The position numbers were made by a program, and so were the translations under genes. Source: Microbacterium sp. GCS4 (GTDB lineage: Bacteria; Actinomycetota; Actinomycetes; Actinomycetales; Microbacteriaceae). From it: a DNA stretch of 64,000 bases. How positions within the stretch are numbered: the first letter of the stretch is position 1; each line of letters opens with the position of its first letter. The stretch is taken from contig NZ_LGYE01000001.1 in assembly GCF_001262495.1 (NCBI RefSeq), forward strand, positions 62,001-126,000, read 5' to 3'. The notes under the pieces were generated by a model, which made no database searches, was not told where the DNA came from, and saw nothing but the letters and a program-made list of their open reading frames with translations. Shown in pieces: positions 21,335-29,264 of the stretch.

Positions 21335-21364
21335 AGAGCCCCGGTCGTCTGCGGCCGGGGCTCT
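21335..21364 (+). terminator. Terminator hairpin
   Basis: Inverted repeat AGAGCCCCGG (21335-21344) and CCGGGGCTCT (21355-21364), 16 bases after the oxygenase-like gene stop. Confidence 0.75.
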
Positions 21365-21492
21365 TCGCGTCCCCGAATCACACGCTTGTGATTTCCTCGT
21401 CCCTGGGCGAGAATGGGCGCATAACCGCATATCTCGCCGGATCCCGTGGTTCAGGTCGTTGGGGAAGACGCACCTGATGAAACGGAGAGATC

Positions 21493-21996
21493 ATGGCGAC
21501 GGCTTACGCACGCGGAGTGGTGTTCATCCACTCTGCACCTCGCGCGCTCTGCCCGCACCTGGAATGGGCGGTCGGACGCGCTATCGGTCGCGCCGTCAGC
21601 TTCGACTGGAGCGACCAGCCCGTGCTCGATGGCGCCCGCCGTGCCGAGTTCTACTGGGATGGTCCCGTCGGAACCGGCGCCGCGCTCGCGACGGCCATCC
21701 GGGGCTGGGAGCACCTCCGCTTCGAGGTCACAGAGGATCCCACGCCGCGCAGCGACGGCGGTCGCTGGCTGCACACCCCGGATCTCGGCATCCACTACGC
21801 GCAGACGGACGCTGCGGGCAACATCGTGATCGGCGAGGACCGCATCCGCTACGCGATGGAGATTGCGGCCGGCAGTGCCGTCGAGCTGCAGCGCGAACTC
21901 GACATCGCCCTCGGCTCGGCATGGGATGAGGAGCTGGAGCCGTTCCGGCACGCGAGCGACGACGCGCGAGTCGTGTGGCTGCACAAGGTCGGCTGA
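21493..21996 (+). CDS. DUF3145 family protein
   Basis: A 167-residue soluble protein of the actinobacterial DUF3145 family: start MATAYARGVVFIHSAPRALC, then HLEWAVG, WEHLRFEVTEDP and a late LGSAWDEELEPFRHA. Function unknown. A GAGA-rich ribosome site (GGAGAG) precedes the ATG. Monocistronic between two terminators. Confidence 0.85.
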   Translation: MATAYARGVVFIHSAPRALCPHLEWAVGRAIGRAVSFDWSDQPVLDGARRAEFYWDGPVGTGAALATAIRGWEHLRFEVTEDPTPRSDGGRWLHTPDLGIHYAQTDAAGNIVIGEDRIRYAMEIAAGSAVELQRELDIALGSAWDEELEPFRHASDDARVVWLHKVG

Positions 21997-22085
21997 GCAC
22001 TTCCGGAGACGTGGAGCGGGGAGGCGCGAGTATCGGATGCCGGTGATCCGTCCCGGACGCTGAGAAAGCGAATCCCCCTCCAGAT

Positions 22086-22125
22086 GACGAGGACCCCGCC
22101 CCTGCGAAGGGGTGGGGTCCTCGTC
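22086..22125. terminator. Bidirectional terminator hairpin
   Basis: A 17-base stem (22086-22102 and 22109-22125) with one G-T mismatch and a six-base loop, between the convergent DUF3145 and MocR genes; it can serve both strands. Confidence 0.8.
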
Positions 22126-22135
22126 TGCGCGACGA

Positions 22136-23539
22136 TCAGATGACCGCGGCGTGAGGGATCTCCTCGGTGCGGGGCGTGTCACCGGCATGGACGTCGTCCC
22201 ACGCCAGCCGCAGGCGTTCCATGGCCTGTGCTGTTCGTTCCGGCGGCAGCGTGATGGGGATCCGCACCCGCCGCTCCAGCACCCCTCCCGTCGCGAACCG
22301 CGGGCCGGGCGGCAGCACGAGGCCGCGGTCGCGCGCCGCGAGCGAGACGGCGGTCGAGATCGGAGCCCCGAGGTCGAGCCATGTGGACAGCCCGCCGGGC
22401 GTCGGCGGCATCTCGACACCGTCGATGCCGCCGAGCCCCGCCGCCACGGCATCCCGCCCCAGACGCAGCCGGGAGGCGACATGAGTCGTGAGCGCAGGCA
22501 TGTCCTGCAGGAGTTCGATAGCGATGCACTGCTCCAGCAGCGCCGTGCCGAGCTCGAACGTCGGGCGAGCGGCGAGCAGCCGGGCCACGAGCGCGCGATC
22601 GGCTCGGATCCACCCGATGCGCAGGCCTCCCCAGGCGATCTTCGACATCGAGCCGACCGTGATGACCTCCGGGCTGAACGCCGCGAACGGACGGGGAGAC
22701 CATCCGCGGTCGATGTCGAGCTCCGAGGTCGTCTCGTCCACGATCACGTGGGTGCCGACGTTGCGGGCGGTGGTGGCGATCCGGGCGCGGGACGAGTCGG
22801 GGAGCGTCGCGCCGGTGGGGTTGTGGAAGTCGGGGATCAGGTACGCGACATGCGGTCGATCGCGCAGCAGGGTGTCGGTCACGTGTCGCTCGTCCCAGCC
22901 CTCGATGTCGACCGGGGTGGGGAGCATGCGGTATCCGTGGTGGTGCAGTGCTTCACGCGCGTGCGGGAATGTGGGCTGCTCCACCAGGGCGCGTTCTCCG
23001 CGACGCCCCAGAGTCGCGAGCACGAGGTTCAGGGCGTTGAGCGCGCCCGAGGTGATGACGATCTGATCCGCGTCGGTGGGGGCGCCGCGCTCGCGGAAGC
23101 GGCGGGCCACCGCTTCGCGCAGCTCGGGGAGACCGCGCAGGGAGTACCCGCTCGTGCCGCGGAGTGCGGCAAGACGCGGCAGCGACCTCACGGTCGCGTC
23201 GTACAGTCCGGGCGTCGAGTCCATGGAGGCGATCGAGAGGTCGATCATCGACTCGTCGTCCGCCTCGATCGAGGCGGACGACGCATGGGGGAGCGCGACC
23301 CTGGTGCTGCCGCCGTGCACGCGCGACACGTAGCCGTCCTGGTCGAGGAGGTCGTACACCCGGGTCGTGGTCGAGCGCGAGCGGTGCAGCTCGAGTGCGA
23401 GCGCTCGCTCGCTCGGGAGACGCTCGCCGACGGTCAGCCGTCCGTCGAGGATCAGTGCGCGGATGCGGTCGGCGAGTTCGACGGCCGTGGCGCCGGCGAC
23501 GTTCTGCGGTCCGAGGTGCTCGACGAGTCGGGAGGTCAT
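22136..23539 (-). CDS. MocR-type GntR/aminotransferase regulator (YczR-like)
   Basis: A 467-residue fusion. Residues about 10-80 are a GntR winged helix (LADRIRALILDGRLTVGERLPSER); residues about 100-460 are a fold-type I PLP aminotransferase domain with the PLP lysine in GSMSKIAWGG. MocR proteins use PLP or an amino acid as effector. The gene is divergent from a YczE-like membrane protein, the same pairing as B. subtilis yczR/yczE, so that gene is the probable target. Confidence 0.88.
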   Translation of the reverse strand: MTSRLVEHLGPQNVAGATAVELADRIRALILDGRLTVGERLPSERALALELHRSRSTTTRVYDLLDQDGYVSRVHGGSTRVALPHASSASIEADDESMIDLSIASMDSTPGLYDATVRSLPRLAALRGTSGYSLRGLPELREAVARRFRERGAPTDADQIVITSGALNALNLVLATLGRRGERALVEQPTFPHAREALHHHGYRMLPTPVDIEGWDERHVTDTLLRDRPHVAYLIPDFHNPTGATLPDSSRARIATTARNVGTHVIVDETTSELDIDRGWSPRPFAAFSPEVITVGSMSKIAWGGLRIGWIRADRALVARLLAARPTFELGTALLEQCIAIELLQDMPALTTHVASRLRLGRDAVAAGLGGIDGVEMPPTPGGLSTWLDLGAPISTAVSLAARDRGLVLPPGPRFATGGVLERRVRIPITLPPERTAQAMERLRLAWDDVHAGDTPRTEEIPHAAVI

Positions 23540-23554
23540 GCATCCAGCATGCCG

Positions 23555-23585
23555 GAAAGTGGACTGGAATCGTCAGGCCACTTTC
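23555..23585. promoter_or_regulatory. Candidate MocR operator
   Basis: Inverted repeat GAAAGTGG (23555-23562) and CCACTTTC (23578-23585) in the 95-base gap between the divergent regulator and membrane protein genes, with nearby ACTGG direct copies. It is the only strong dyad there. Confidence 0.5.
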
Positions 23586-23634
23586 TTCTCACTGGCCTCG
23601 ACGGGAACAGGGGCCTCCGCGCCACGATGGAGGG

Positions 23635-24300
23635 ATGCAGCTCCGCTCCCCGTTCCTCCCGGTCACCGCGACCAGTGGACGCGATCTCGCCGAGCGTCTC
23701 GCGCAGCTCGTGATCGGCCTCTTCCTGTACGGCGTCGCCCTCGGCTTCATGGTGCGCGGGGGGATCGGTGTCGCCCCGTGGGACGTCCTGGCCCTGGGAG
23801 TGTCCGAGCAGTTCGGTCTGGGCTACGGTCTCGTGACCGTGCTGGTGTCGATCGTCGTGCTGCTGCTGTGGATTCCCCTGCGCCAACGCGTGGGGATCGG
23901 CACCGTGCTCAACGCCCTCCTGATCGGACCCAGCGCCGACCTCACTCTCACGGTCGTCCCCGCCCCGCCGTCGGTGTGGATCGGTGCGCCGATGTTCGTC
24001 GCCGGTCTCGTCCTGCTCGCCTTCGCGACCGGCCTGTACATCGCGGCGGACTTCGGACCCGGACCGCGCGACGGCCTGATGACCGGTCTCGTGGCCCGAA
24101 CCGGATGGCGCGTCTGGATCGTCCGCACGTTGATCGAGGGCAGCGTCCTCGTGATCGGGTTCGTGCTCGGCGGACCGGTCGGCGTGGGCACGGTGCTCTT
24201 CGCGTTCGGCGTCGGCCCGCTGGTCGGAGTGTTCCTGCCCTGGGCCACCCGGATGCGCGCGGCGCGGTCGCAGCAGCTCGCCCGGACGTCGCGGGTGTAG
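23635..24300 (+). CDS. YczE/YitT-like membrane protein
   Basis: A 221-residue protein with five or six membrane segments. Family features are the LFLYGVALGFMVRGGIGVAPWDVLALG start, the VGIGTVLNALLIGP region and the later DFGPGPRDGLMTG and GGPVGVGTVLFAFGVGP motifs of COG2364. Role unknown, possibly transport. ATG 23635 follows a GGAGGG stretch directly, so initiation may be leaderless or close-spaced. Probably controlled by the divergent MocR gene. Confidence 0.82.
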   Translation: MQLRSPFLPVTATSGRDLAERLAQLVIGLFLYGVALGFMVRGGIGVAPWDVLALGVSEQFGLGYGLVTVLVSIVVLLLWIPLRQRVGIGTVLNALLIGPSADLTLTVVPAPPSVWIGAPMFVAGLVLLAFATGLYIAADFGPGPRDGLMTGLVARTGWRVWIVRTLIEGSVLVIGFVLGGPVGVGTVLFAFGVGPLVGVFLPWATRMRAARSQQLARTSRV

Positions 24301-24318
24301 TCCCGCGCCCGGAGACGA

Positions 24319-24357
24319 AAGGGGCCGCCCCGGGGATCATCCCCGGGGCGGCCCCTT
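24319..24357. terminator. Strong bidirectional terminator
   Basis: A 17-base perfect GC-rich stem (24319-24335 and 24341-24357) with a five-base loop, followed by CTT on the plus strand, sits between the convergent YczE-like and fabF genes. Confidence 0.88.
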
Positions 24358-24368
24358 CTTCGTGCGGG

Positions 24369-25607
24369 TCAGAGCTCGTTCGCGAACACGGCGACGGCGT
24401 TGTGGCCACCGAAGCCGAAGGAGTTGCTGATCGCGATCTGCGGGCCGTCGCCGAGCGGTTGGGCCTCGCCCGAGAGCTTGAAGGGCACTGCAGGGTCGGG
24501 CTCCGTCATGTTGATGGTCGGCGGCGCGACGCGGTCGCGGAGCGCCAGCAGCGAGAAGATCGCCTCGAGCGCGCCGGTGCCGCCGAGCAGGTGGCCCGTC
24601 GACGCCTTGGTCGCCGAGACGGGGATCTCGTCGATGCGGTCGCCGAAGACCTTGCGCAGCGCGACGTACTCGTTCGGGTCGCCCACCGGCGTCGACGTGG
24701 CGTGCGCGTTGATGTGCGTGACCTGGTCGGCCGTGATGCCCGCGCCTTCGAGCGCCTGGGTCACGGCGCGCGCCGCTCCGTTGCCCTCGGGGTCGTTGCC
24801 GGTGATGTGGTAGGCGTCCGCCGTGACGGAGCCGCCCAGCACGTAGCCGTAGATCTTCGCGCCGCGCGCCTTCGCGTGCTCCTCGGTCTCGAGGATCAGC
24901 GCAGCCGCACCCTCTCCCATCACGAAGCCGTCGCGGTCGATCGCGCCCGGACGGGATGCCGACGCGGGGTCGTCGTTGCGGCGCGAGAGCGCCTGAGCCG
25001 AGGCGAAGGATGCCATCGTGATCGGGTGGATCGCCGACTCGGTGCCGCCCGCGATCACGACGTCCGCGACGCCCTCCTGCAGGTGGTCGTAGGCGTGGAT
25101 GATCGACTCGGTGCTGGAGGCGCAGGCGCTCACCACGGTCTGGGCGTAGGCGCGGGCCTCGAACTGCAGCGAGAGGTTGCCCGCCGCGGCGTTCGGCATG
25201 AGCATCGGAACGGTGAGGGGCATCACACGGCGCGGGCCCTTCTCGCGCAGCGTGTCCCACGCGTCGAGGAGAGTCCAGAGGCCGCCGATGCCGGTCGCGA
25301 AGTCGACGCCGAGGCGCTCAGGGGCGACCTCGGGCGAGCCGGCATCCGCCCAGGCCTCCCGTGCCGCGATCAGGGCGAACTGCGAGGACGGATCGAGGCG
25401 CTTCGCCTCGTGGCGCGGAAGGACCTCTTCGGGACGGACGATCGCCTCGGCCGCGAAGGTCACGGGGAGCTGATACTGCTCCACCCAATCGTGCTCGAGG
25501 GTGCGAGCGCCGGAGACTCCGGCGAGGAGGTTGGTCCAGTTCTCGGGGGCGGTCCCGCCGATGGCGGACGTGGCGCCGATGCCGGTGACGACGATGCGCT
25601 TGGTCAT
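24369..25607 (-). CDS. fabF: Beta-ketoacyl-ACP synthase II
   Basis: Condensing enzyme of type II fatty acid elongation, 412 residues. The active-site Cys is in VVSACASST, the two histidines are in INAHATSTPVGD and ASTGHLLGGTG, and the C terminus has SNSFGFGGHNAVAVF. It is the last gene of the fabD-fabH-acpP-fabF unit and is separated from acpP by a long hairpin. Confidence 0.95.
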   Translation of the reverse strand: MTKRIVVTGIGATSAIGGTAPENWTNLLAGVSGARTLEHDWVEQYQLPVTFAAEAIVRPEEVLPRHEAKRLDPSSQFALIAAREAWADAGSPEVAPERLGVDFATGIGGLWTLLDAWDTLREKGPRRVMPLTVPMLMPNAAAGNLSLQFEARAYAQTVVSACASSTESIIHAYDHLQEGVADVVIAGGTESAIHPITMASFASAQALSRRNDDPASASRPGAIDRDGFVMGEGAAALILETEEHAKARGAKIYGYVLGGSVTADAYHITGNDPEGNGAARAVTQALEGAGITADQVTHINAHATSTPVGDPNEYVALRKVFGDRIDEIPVSATKASTGHLLGGTGALEAIFSLLALRDRVAPPTINMTEPDPAVPFKLSGEAQPLGDGPQIAISNSFGFGGHNAVAVFANEL

Positions 25608-25653
25608 GTGTGGTTCCTTGTCAGGCGGGTCGAGCGGAGGGCGGGCAAGGCAG

Positions 25654-25690
25654 AGGATGCCACGCCCCGCGGATGCGGGGGTGGCATCCT
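25654..25690 (-). promoter_or_regulatory. Intergenic hairpin between acpP and fabF
   Basis: A 16-17 base imperfect stem (AGGATGCCAC paired with GTGGCATCCT, plus GCCCCGC/GCGGGG inside, one bulge) lies between acpP and fabF in their transcription direction. There is no T-run, so it looks like an attenuating or RNA-processing element that could keep acyl carrier protein mRNA more abundant than fabF mRNA. Confidence 0.55.
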
Positions 25691-25697
25691 GGCTGGA

Positions 25698-25946
25698 TTA
25701 CTCCTGGCCTGCGACGATGAAGTCGACGGCGTCGCCGACCGTCTTGAGGTTCTTGACCTCGTCGTCCGGGATGGTGACGCCGAACTTCTCCTCGGCGTTG
25801 ACGACGATCGTCATCATCGAGATCGAGTCGATGTCGAGGTCATCGGTGAACGACTTCTCGAGGGCGACCTCGGAGGCGTTGATGCCGGTCTCGTCGGTGA
25901 TCAGCTCTGCGAGGCCGGAGAGGACCTCATCCTTGGTGAAAGCCAT
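25698..25946 (-). CDS. acpP: Acyl carrier protein
   Basis: The 82-residue carrier holds growing acyl chains on a phosphopantetheine arm attached to the Ser in DDLDIDSISMM. The acidic four-helix composition and length are typical. It sits between fabH and fabF. Confidence 0.95.
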   Translation of the reverse strand: MAFTKDEVLSGLAELITDETGINASEVALEKSFTDDLDIDSISMMTIVVNAEEKFGVTIPDDEVKNLKTVGDAVDFIVAGQE

Positions 25947-26015
25947 TGTGGTCTTCCTTTTCTTACGGGGTTGATTTCGGAACCGTGGAACAGTCTAGGG
26001 AAGGTCGGGGCGTTC

Positions 26016-27017
26016 TCAGGGGAGGACGACGACCTGGGCGGCGAAGACGAGCCCCGCGCCGAAGCCGATCTGCAGGGCCAGGCCGCCGGAGAGCTCGGGG
26101 CGCTCGGCCATCAGACGGTGGCTGGCGAGCGGGATCGACGCCGCCGAGGTGTTCCCCGTGGTCTCGATGTCGCGCGCGATCACGGTCGACTCCGGCAGGC
26201 CGAGCTGCTTGGCGAACTCGTCGATGATGCGCATGTTGGCCTGATGCGGGATGAATGCCGCGATGTCGGCAGGCTCGACGCCCGCCTTGTCGAGAGCCTC
26301 GCGTGCGACCTTCGCCATCTCCCACACGGCCCAGCGGAAGACCGTCTGACCCTCCTGCCGCAGCGTCGGCCACGGCACCTCGCCGTCGCGGAACTCGGTC
26401 AGGGTGCTGTTCATGCCCACGGCATCGGCCTTCGAGCCGTCGGATCCCCATACTGCGGGAGCGATGCCCGGGACGTCGCTGGGGCCGATCAGTGCGGCCC
26501 CCGCACCGTCGCCGAGCAGGAACGAGATGCTCCGGTCGGTCGGGTCGACGATGTCGGAGAGCTTCTCGGTGCCGATGACGAGCGCATAGCGCGCGGCGCC
26601 GGCCTTGATGAGGGCGTCGGCCTGGGTGACCGCATAGGCGTAGCCGGCACAGGCGGCGTTCACGTCGTAGGCGGCCGCGGGGTTCGCACCGACACGATCG
26701 GCGACGATCGCCGAGACCGAGGGCGTCTGCTTGGGGTTGCTGATCGTGGCGACGATCACGAGGTCGACCTGGTCGGCGGGCACGCCGGACTTCTCGATGG
26801 CCTCGGCCGCAGCGGCGGCCGCGAGGTCGATCGCGTCGGTGTCCTTGTCGGCGCGCACACGCGTGACGATGCCGGTGCGCTGTCGGATCCACTCGTCGCT
26901 CGAGTCGATCGGCCCCACGAGGTCGTCGTTCGGCACGGCGTTCTCGCCGCGCGCGGCACCGTACGAATAGATGCGCGTGTAGGCGGGACCCGAGACCTGG
27001 TTCAGGGCGGCGGTCAT
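26016..27017 (-). CDS. fabH: Beta-ketoacyl-ACP synthase III
   Basis: Starts fatty acid chains by condensing an acyl-CoA with malonyl-ACP. It is 333 residues; catalytic Cys in DVNAACAGYAYA, His in FIPHQANMRI and Asn in ETTGNTSAASIP. The ATG at 27017 overlaps the fabD stop as ATGA, which decides the start against a longer frame. Confidence 0.95.
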   Translation of the reverse strand: MTAALNQVSGPAYTRIYSYGAARGENAVPNDDLVGPIDSSDEWIRQRTGIVTRVRADKDTDAIDLAAAAAAEAIEKSGVPADQVDLVIVATISNPKQTPSVSAIVADRVGANPAAAYDVNAACAGYAYAVTQADALIKAGAARYALVIGTEKLSDIVDPTDRSISFLLGDGAGAALIGPSDVPGIAPAVWGSDGSKADAVGMNSTLTEFRDGEVPWPTLRQEGQTVFRWAVWEMAKVAREALDKAGVEPADIAAFIPHQANMRIIDEFAKQLGLPESTVIARDIETTGNTSAASIPLASHRLMAERPELSGGLALQIGFGAGLVFAAQVVVLP

Positions 27018-27934
27018 GCTGCTTCTCCGTTCAGCAGCGCGACGGCTGCGTCGAGGTCTTCGGGGGTCTTCACGGCGACGGTGGGCACGCCGCGCAGGCC
27101 GCGCTTGGCGAGCCCGGTCAGGGCACCGGCGGGCGCCAGCTCGATCAGGCCGGTGATTCCCTGGTCGGCGAACGACGTCATGCAGAGGTCCCAGCGCACG
27201 GGGGAGGAGACCTGGTCGACGAGGTACGACAGCGCGGTAGCCCCGTCGGAGACCACGGAGCCGTCGCGGTTGGTCCACAGCGTGATGGTGGGGTCCGACG
27301 GGGTCACGGTCGCGACGGCATCGCGCAGCGCATCGACAGCCGACGACATGTAGGACGTGTGGAACGCACCGGCGACCTGGAGGGGGATGACGCGGGTGCC
27401 CTTGACCGGCTCGCTCGCGAGGGCGTCGAGGCCTGCGAGCTCGCCGGCGACCACGATCTGGCCGCCGCCGTTGAAGTTCGCGGGGGACAGCCCGAGGTCC
27501 GTGAGACGGGCGAGGAGCGTCTCCTCGTCGCCGCCGAGCACGGCACTCATACCGGTCGGGGTCTGCGCCGCGGCATCCGCCATCGCGCGACCACGGATGC
27601 CCACGAGACGCATGCCGGTCTCGGCATCGATCACGCCGCTGTCCACGAGTGCGGCGATCTCGCCGACCGAGTGTCCGGCGACGCCGTCGGCGCGGCGGCC
27701 CGCGCGGGACTCCAGTGCGGTCGCGGCGACGAGCGACGCGGCGACGATCAGCGGCTGCGCGATGCGCGTGTCGCGGATCGTGTCGGCATCCGACACGGTG
27801 CCGTGCTGCGCGAGGTCGACCTGCGCGGCCTCGGAGTAGGCGGCGATGCTCTCAGCCGCACCGTCCAGCTCGAGCCAGGGGGAGAGGAAACCGGGGGTCT
27901 GCGAGCCCTGTCCTGGGCATACGACGACAATCAC
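27014..27934 (-). CDS. fabD: Malonyl-CoA:ACP transacylase
   Basis: Loads malonate onto acyl carrier protein. The 306-residue protein begins IVVVCPGQGSQTPGF, with the active-site Ser in VAGHSVGEIAAL and a catalytic His in AGAFHTSYM. GTG start; stop overlaps fabH. Confidence 0.95.
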   Translation of the reverse strand: MIVVVCPGQGSQTPGFLSPWLELDGAAESIAAYSEAAQVDLAQHGTVSDADTIRDTRIAQPLIVAASLVAATALESRAGRRADGVAGHSVGEIAALVDSGVIDAETGMRLVGIRGRAMADAAAQTPTGMSAVLGGDEETLLARLTDLGLSPANFNGGGQIVVAGELAGLDALASEPVKGTRVIPLQVAGAFHTSYMSSAVDALRDAVATVTPSDPTITLWTNRDGSVVSDGATALSYLVDQVSSPVRWDLCMTSFADQGITGLIELAPAGALTGLAKRGLRGVPTVAVKTPEDLDAAVALLNGEAA

Positions 27935-28036
27935 ATCCCCAAGTCTGCCAACGATCGGGCGGAAGCGGTGGATGATCCATCACAAGTTTCGGAAGATCCC
28001 TTGTGTATGGCGTACAGTCTCGGCGTGTCGCGGACG

Positions 28037-29257
28037 TCAGCGCGTCGGCCGACGCAGAGGCGCACGCCTGCGGACCTGATCCGCTGCGCCGATCGACCCG
28101 AGGATGAGCGCGGTCTGCAGGATCAGCGCTTCGCGCGGACCCGTGGCATCCCAGCCGATGACCTCGCTCACGCGCTTGAGGCGGTAGCGCACCGTGTTCG
28201 GATGCACGAACAGCTCGCGCGCGGTCGCCTCGAGCGAGCGTCCGTTGTCGAGATAGCTCCACAGCGTCGTCACGAGATCGGTCGAGTGCGCCTGCAGCGG
28301 GCGGTAGATGCGTTCTATCAGCGTCTGCTTGGCAAGCGGATCGCCCGCCAGAGCACGCTCAGGGAGGAGGTCGTCGGCATCGACGGGGCGCGGCGCGCTG
28401 CGCCAGGCCCGCGCGACGGCGAAACCCGCGAGCGCGGCGCGCGCGCTCTGGCTCGCGTCGACGAGCGCTGCCACGGCCGGCCCGAGGACGACGTAGCCGG
28501 GTCCGAACGACGGCTCGAGCCGGGAGGCGATCTCGTCGAAGCCCAGCTCCGGCTCCTCGCCCTCCTGGCCCGGAACGCGGGCGCGGCCGATCACGAGCAC
28601 GAGCCGGGAGCCCTGCACGCCGATCAGCACGTCGATCGAGAGCTTGCGTGCCGTGCGGCGCACGAGATCGACGTCGAACTGCGGGGGAGTCGTGCCGACG
28701 AGCACCGCGACCTCGCCGTGGCCGTGCCACCCGAGCGCGGCGATCCGACTGGGGAGCTCCTCGTCGGCCTCGCCCGTGAGGATCGAGTCGACGACCAGTG
28801 CCTCCAGACGGGCATCCCACAGGCCTCGGGCTTCGGCGGCACGGGCGTAGACGTCGGCGGCCGCGAAGGCGAGGTCGCGTGAGTACAGCAGGATCGCCTC
28901 GCGGAGATCCTCTCCGCGCCCGGCGACGCGCTCCTCCGTGACCTCGACGGTGACGCGGATGAGCTGCAGCGTCTGCTGCAGGCTGACGCTGCGCAGCAGC
29001 TCTCGCGGAGCCGCCGCGAAGATGTCGGCGGCGATCCACGGGGTCGACGTCGGATCGTCGTACCACTGGATGAACGAGGTGATGCCGGCCTGAGCCACCA
29101 GCCCGACCGCAGAGCGGCGGGCCGGTGGCATGTCGGCGTACCAGGGGAGCGTGTCCTCCAGCCGCTTGATCGTCACCGAGGCGATGTCACCGGAGATCCG
29201 GCGCAACCAGGTGAGCGTCGCGGCCTTGTCCATTCCGCGTGCAGACGATGCTGTCAC
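28037..29257 (-). CDS. fasR: PucR-type regulator, FasR-like activator of the fab operon
   Basis: A 406-residue regulator with a large N-terminal domain, a GGDEF-like middle (CdaR type) and a C-terminal winged helix (LEATARELFVHPNTVRYRLKRV). Its position directly before fabD matches Streptomyces coelicolor FasR (SCO2386), which activates fabD-fabH-acpP-fabF. The annotated GTG is seven bases after the aceE stop; an alternative ATG at 29233 (MDKAATLTW) is possible. The FasR name rests on synteny plus family. Confidence 0.8.
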   Translation of the reverse strand: MTASSARGMDKAATLTWLRRISGDIASVTIKRLEDTLPWYADMPPARRSAVGLVAQAGITSFIQWYDDPTSTPWIAADIFAAAPRELLRSVSLQQTLQLIRVTVEVTEERVAGRGEDLREAILLYSRDLAFAAADVYARAAEARGLWDARLEALVVDSILTGEADEELPSRIAALGWHGHGEVAVLVGTTPPQFDVDLVRRTARKLSIDVLIGVQGSRLVLVIGRARVPGQEGEEPELGFDEIASRLEPSFGPGYVVLGPAVAALVDASQSARAALAGFAVARAWRSAPRPVDADDLLPERALAGDPLAKQTLIERIYRPLQAHSTDLVTTLWSYLDNGRSLEATARELFVHPNTVRYRLKRVSEVIGWDATGPREALILQTALILGSIGAADQVRRRAPLRRPTR

Positions 29258-29264
29258 CGATGGC

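Noticed and set aside
23367..27353. A 1328-codon plus-strand open frame
   Set aside because: It runs antisense to fabF, acpP, fabH and fabD, all with catalytic motifs; Arg/Ala/Val-rich composition shows it is a GC-driven shadow.
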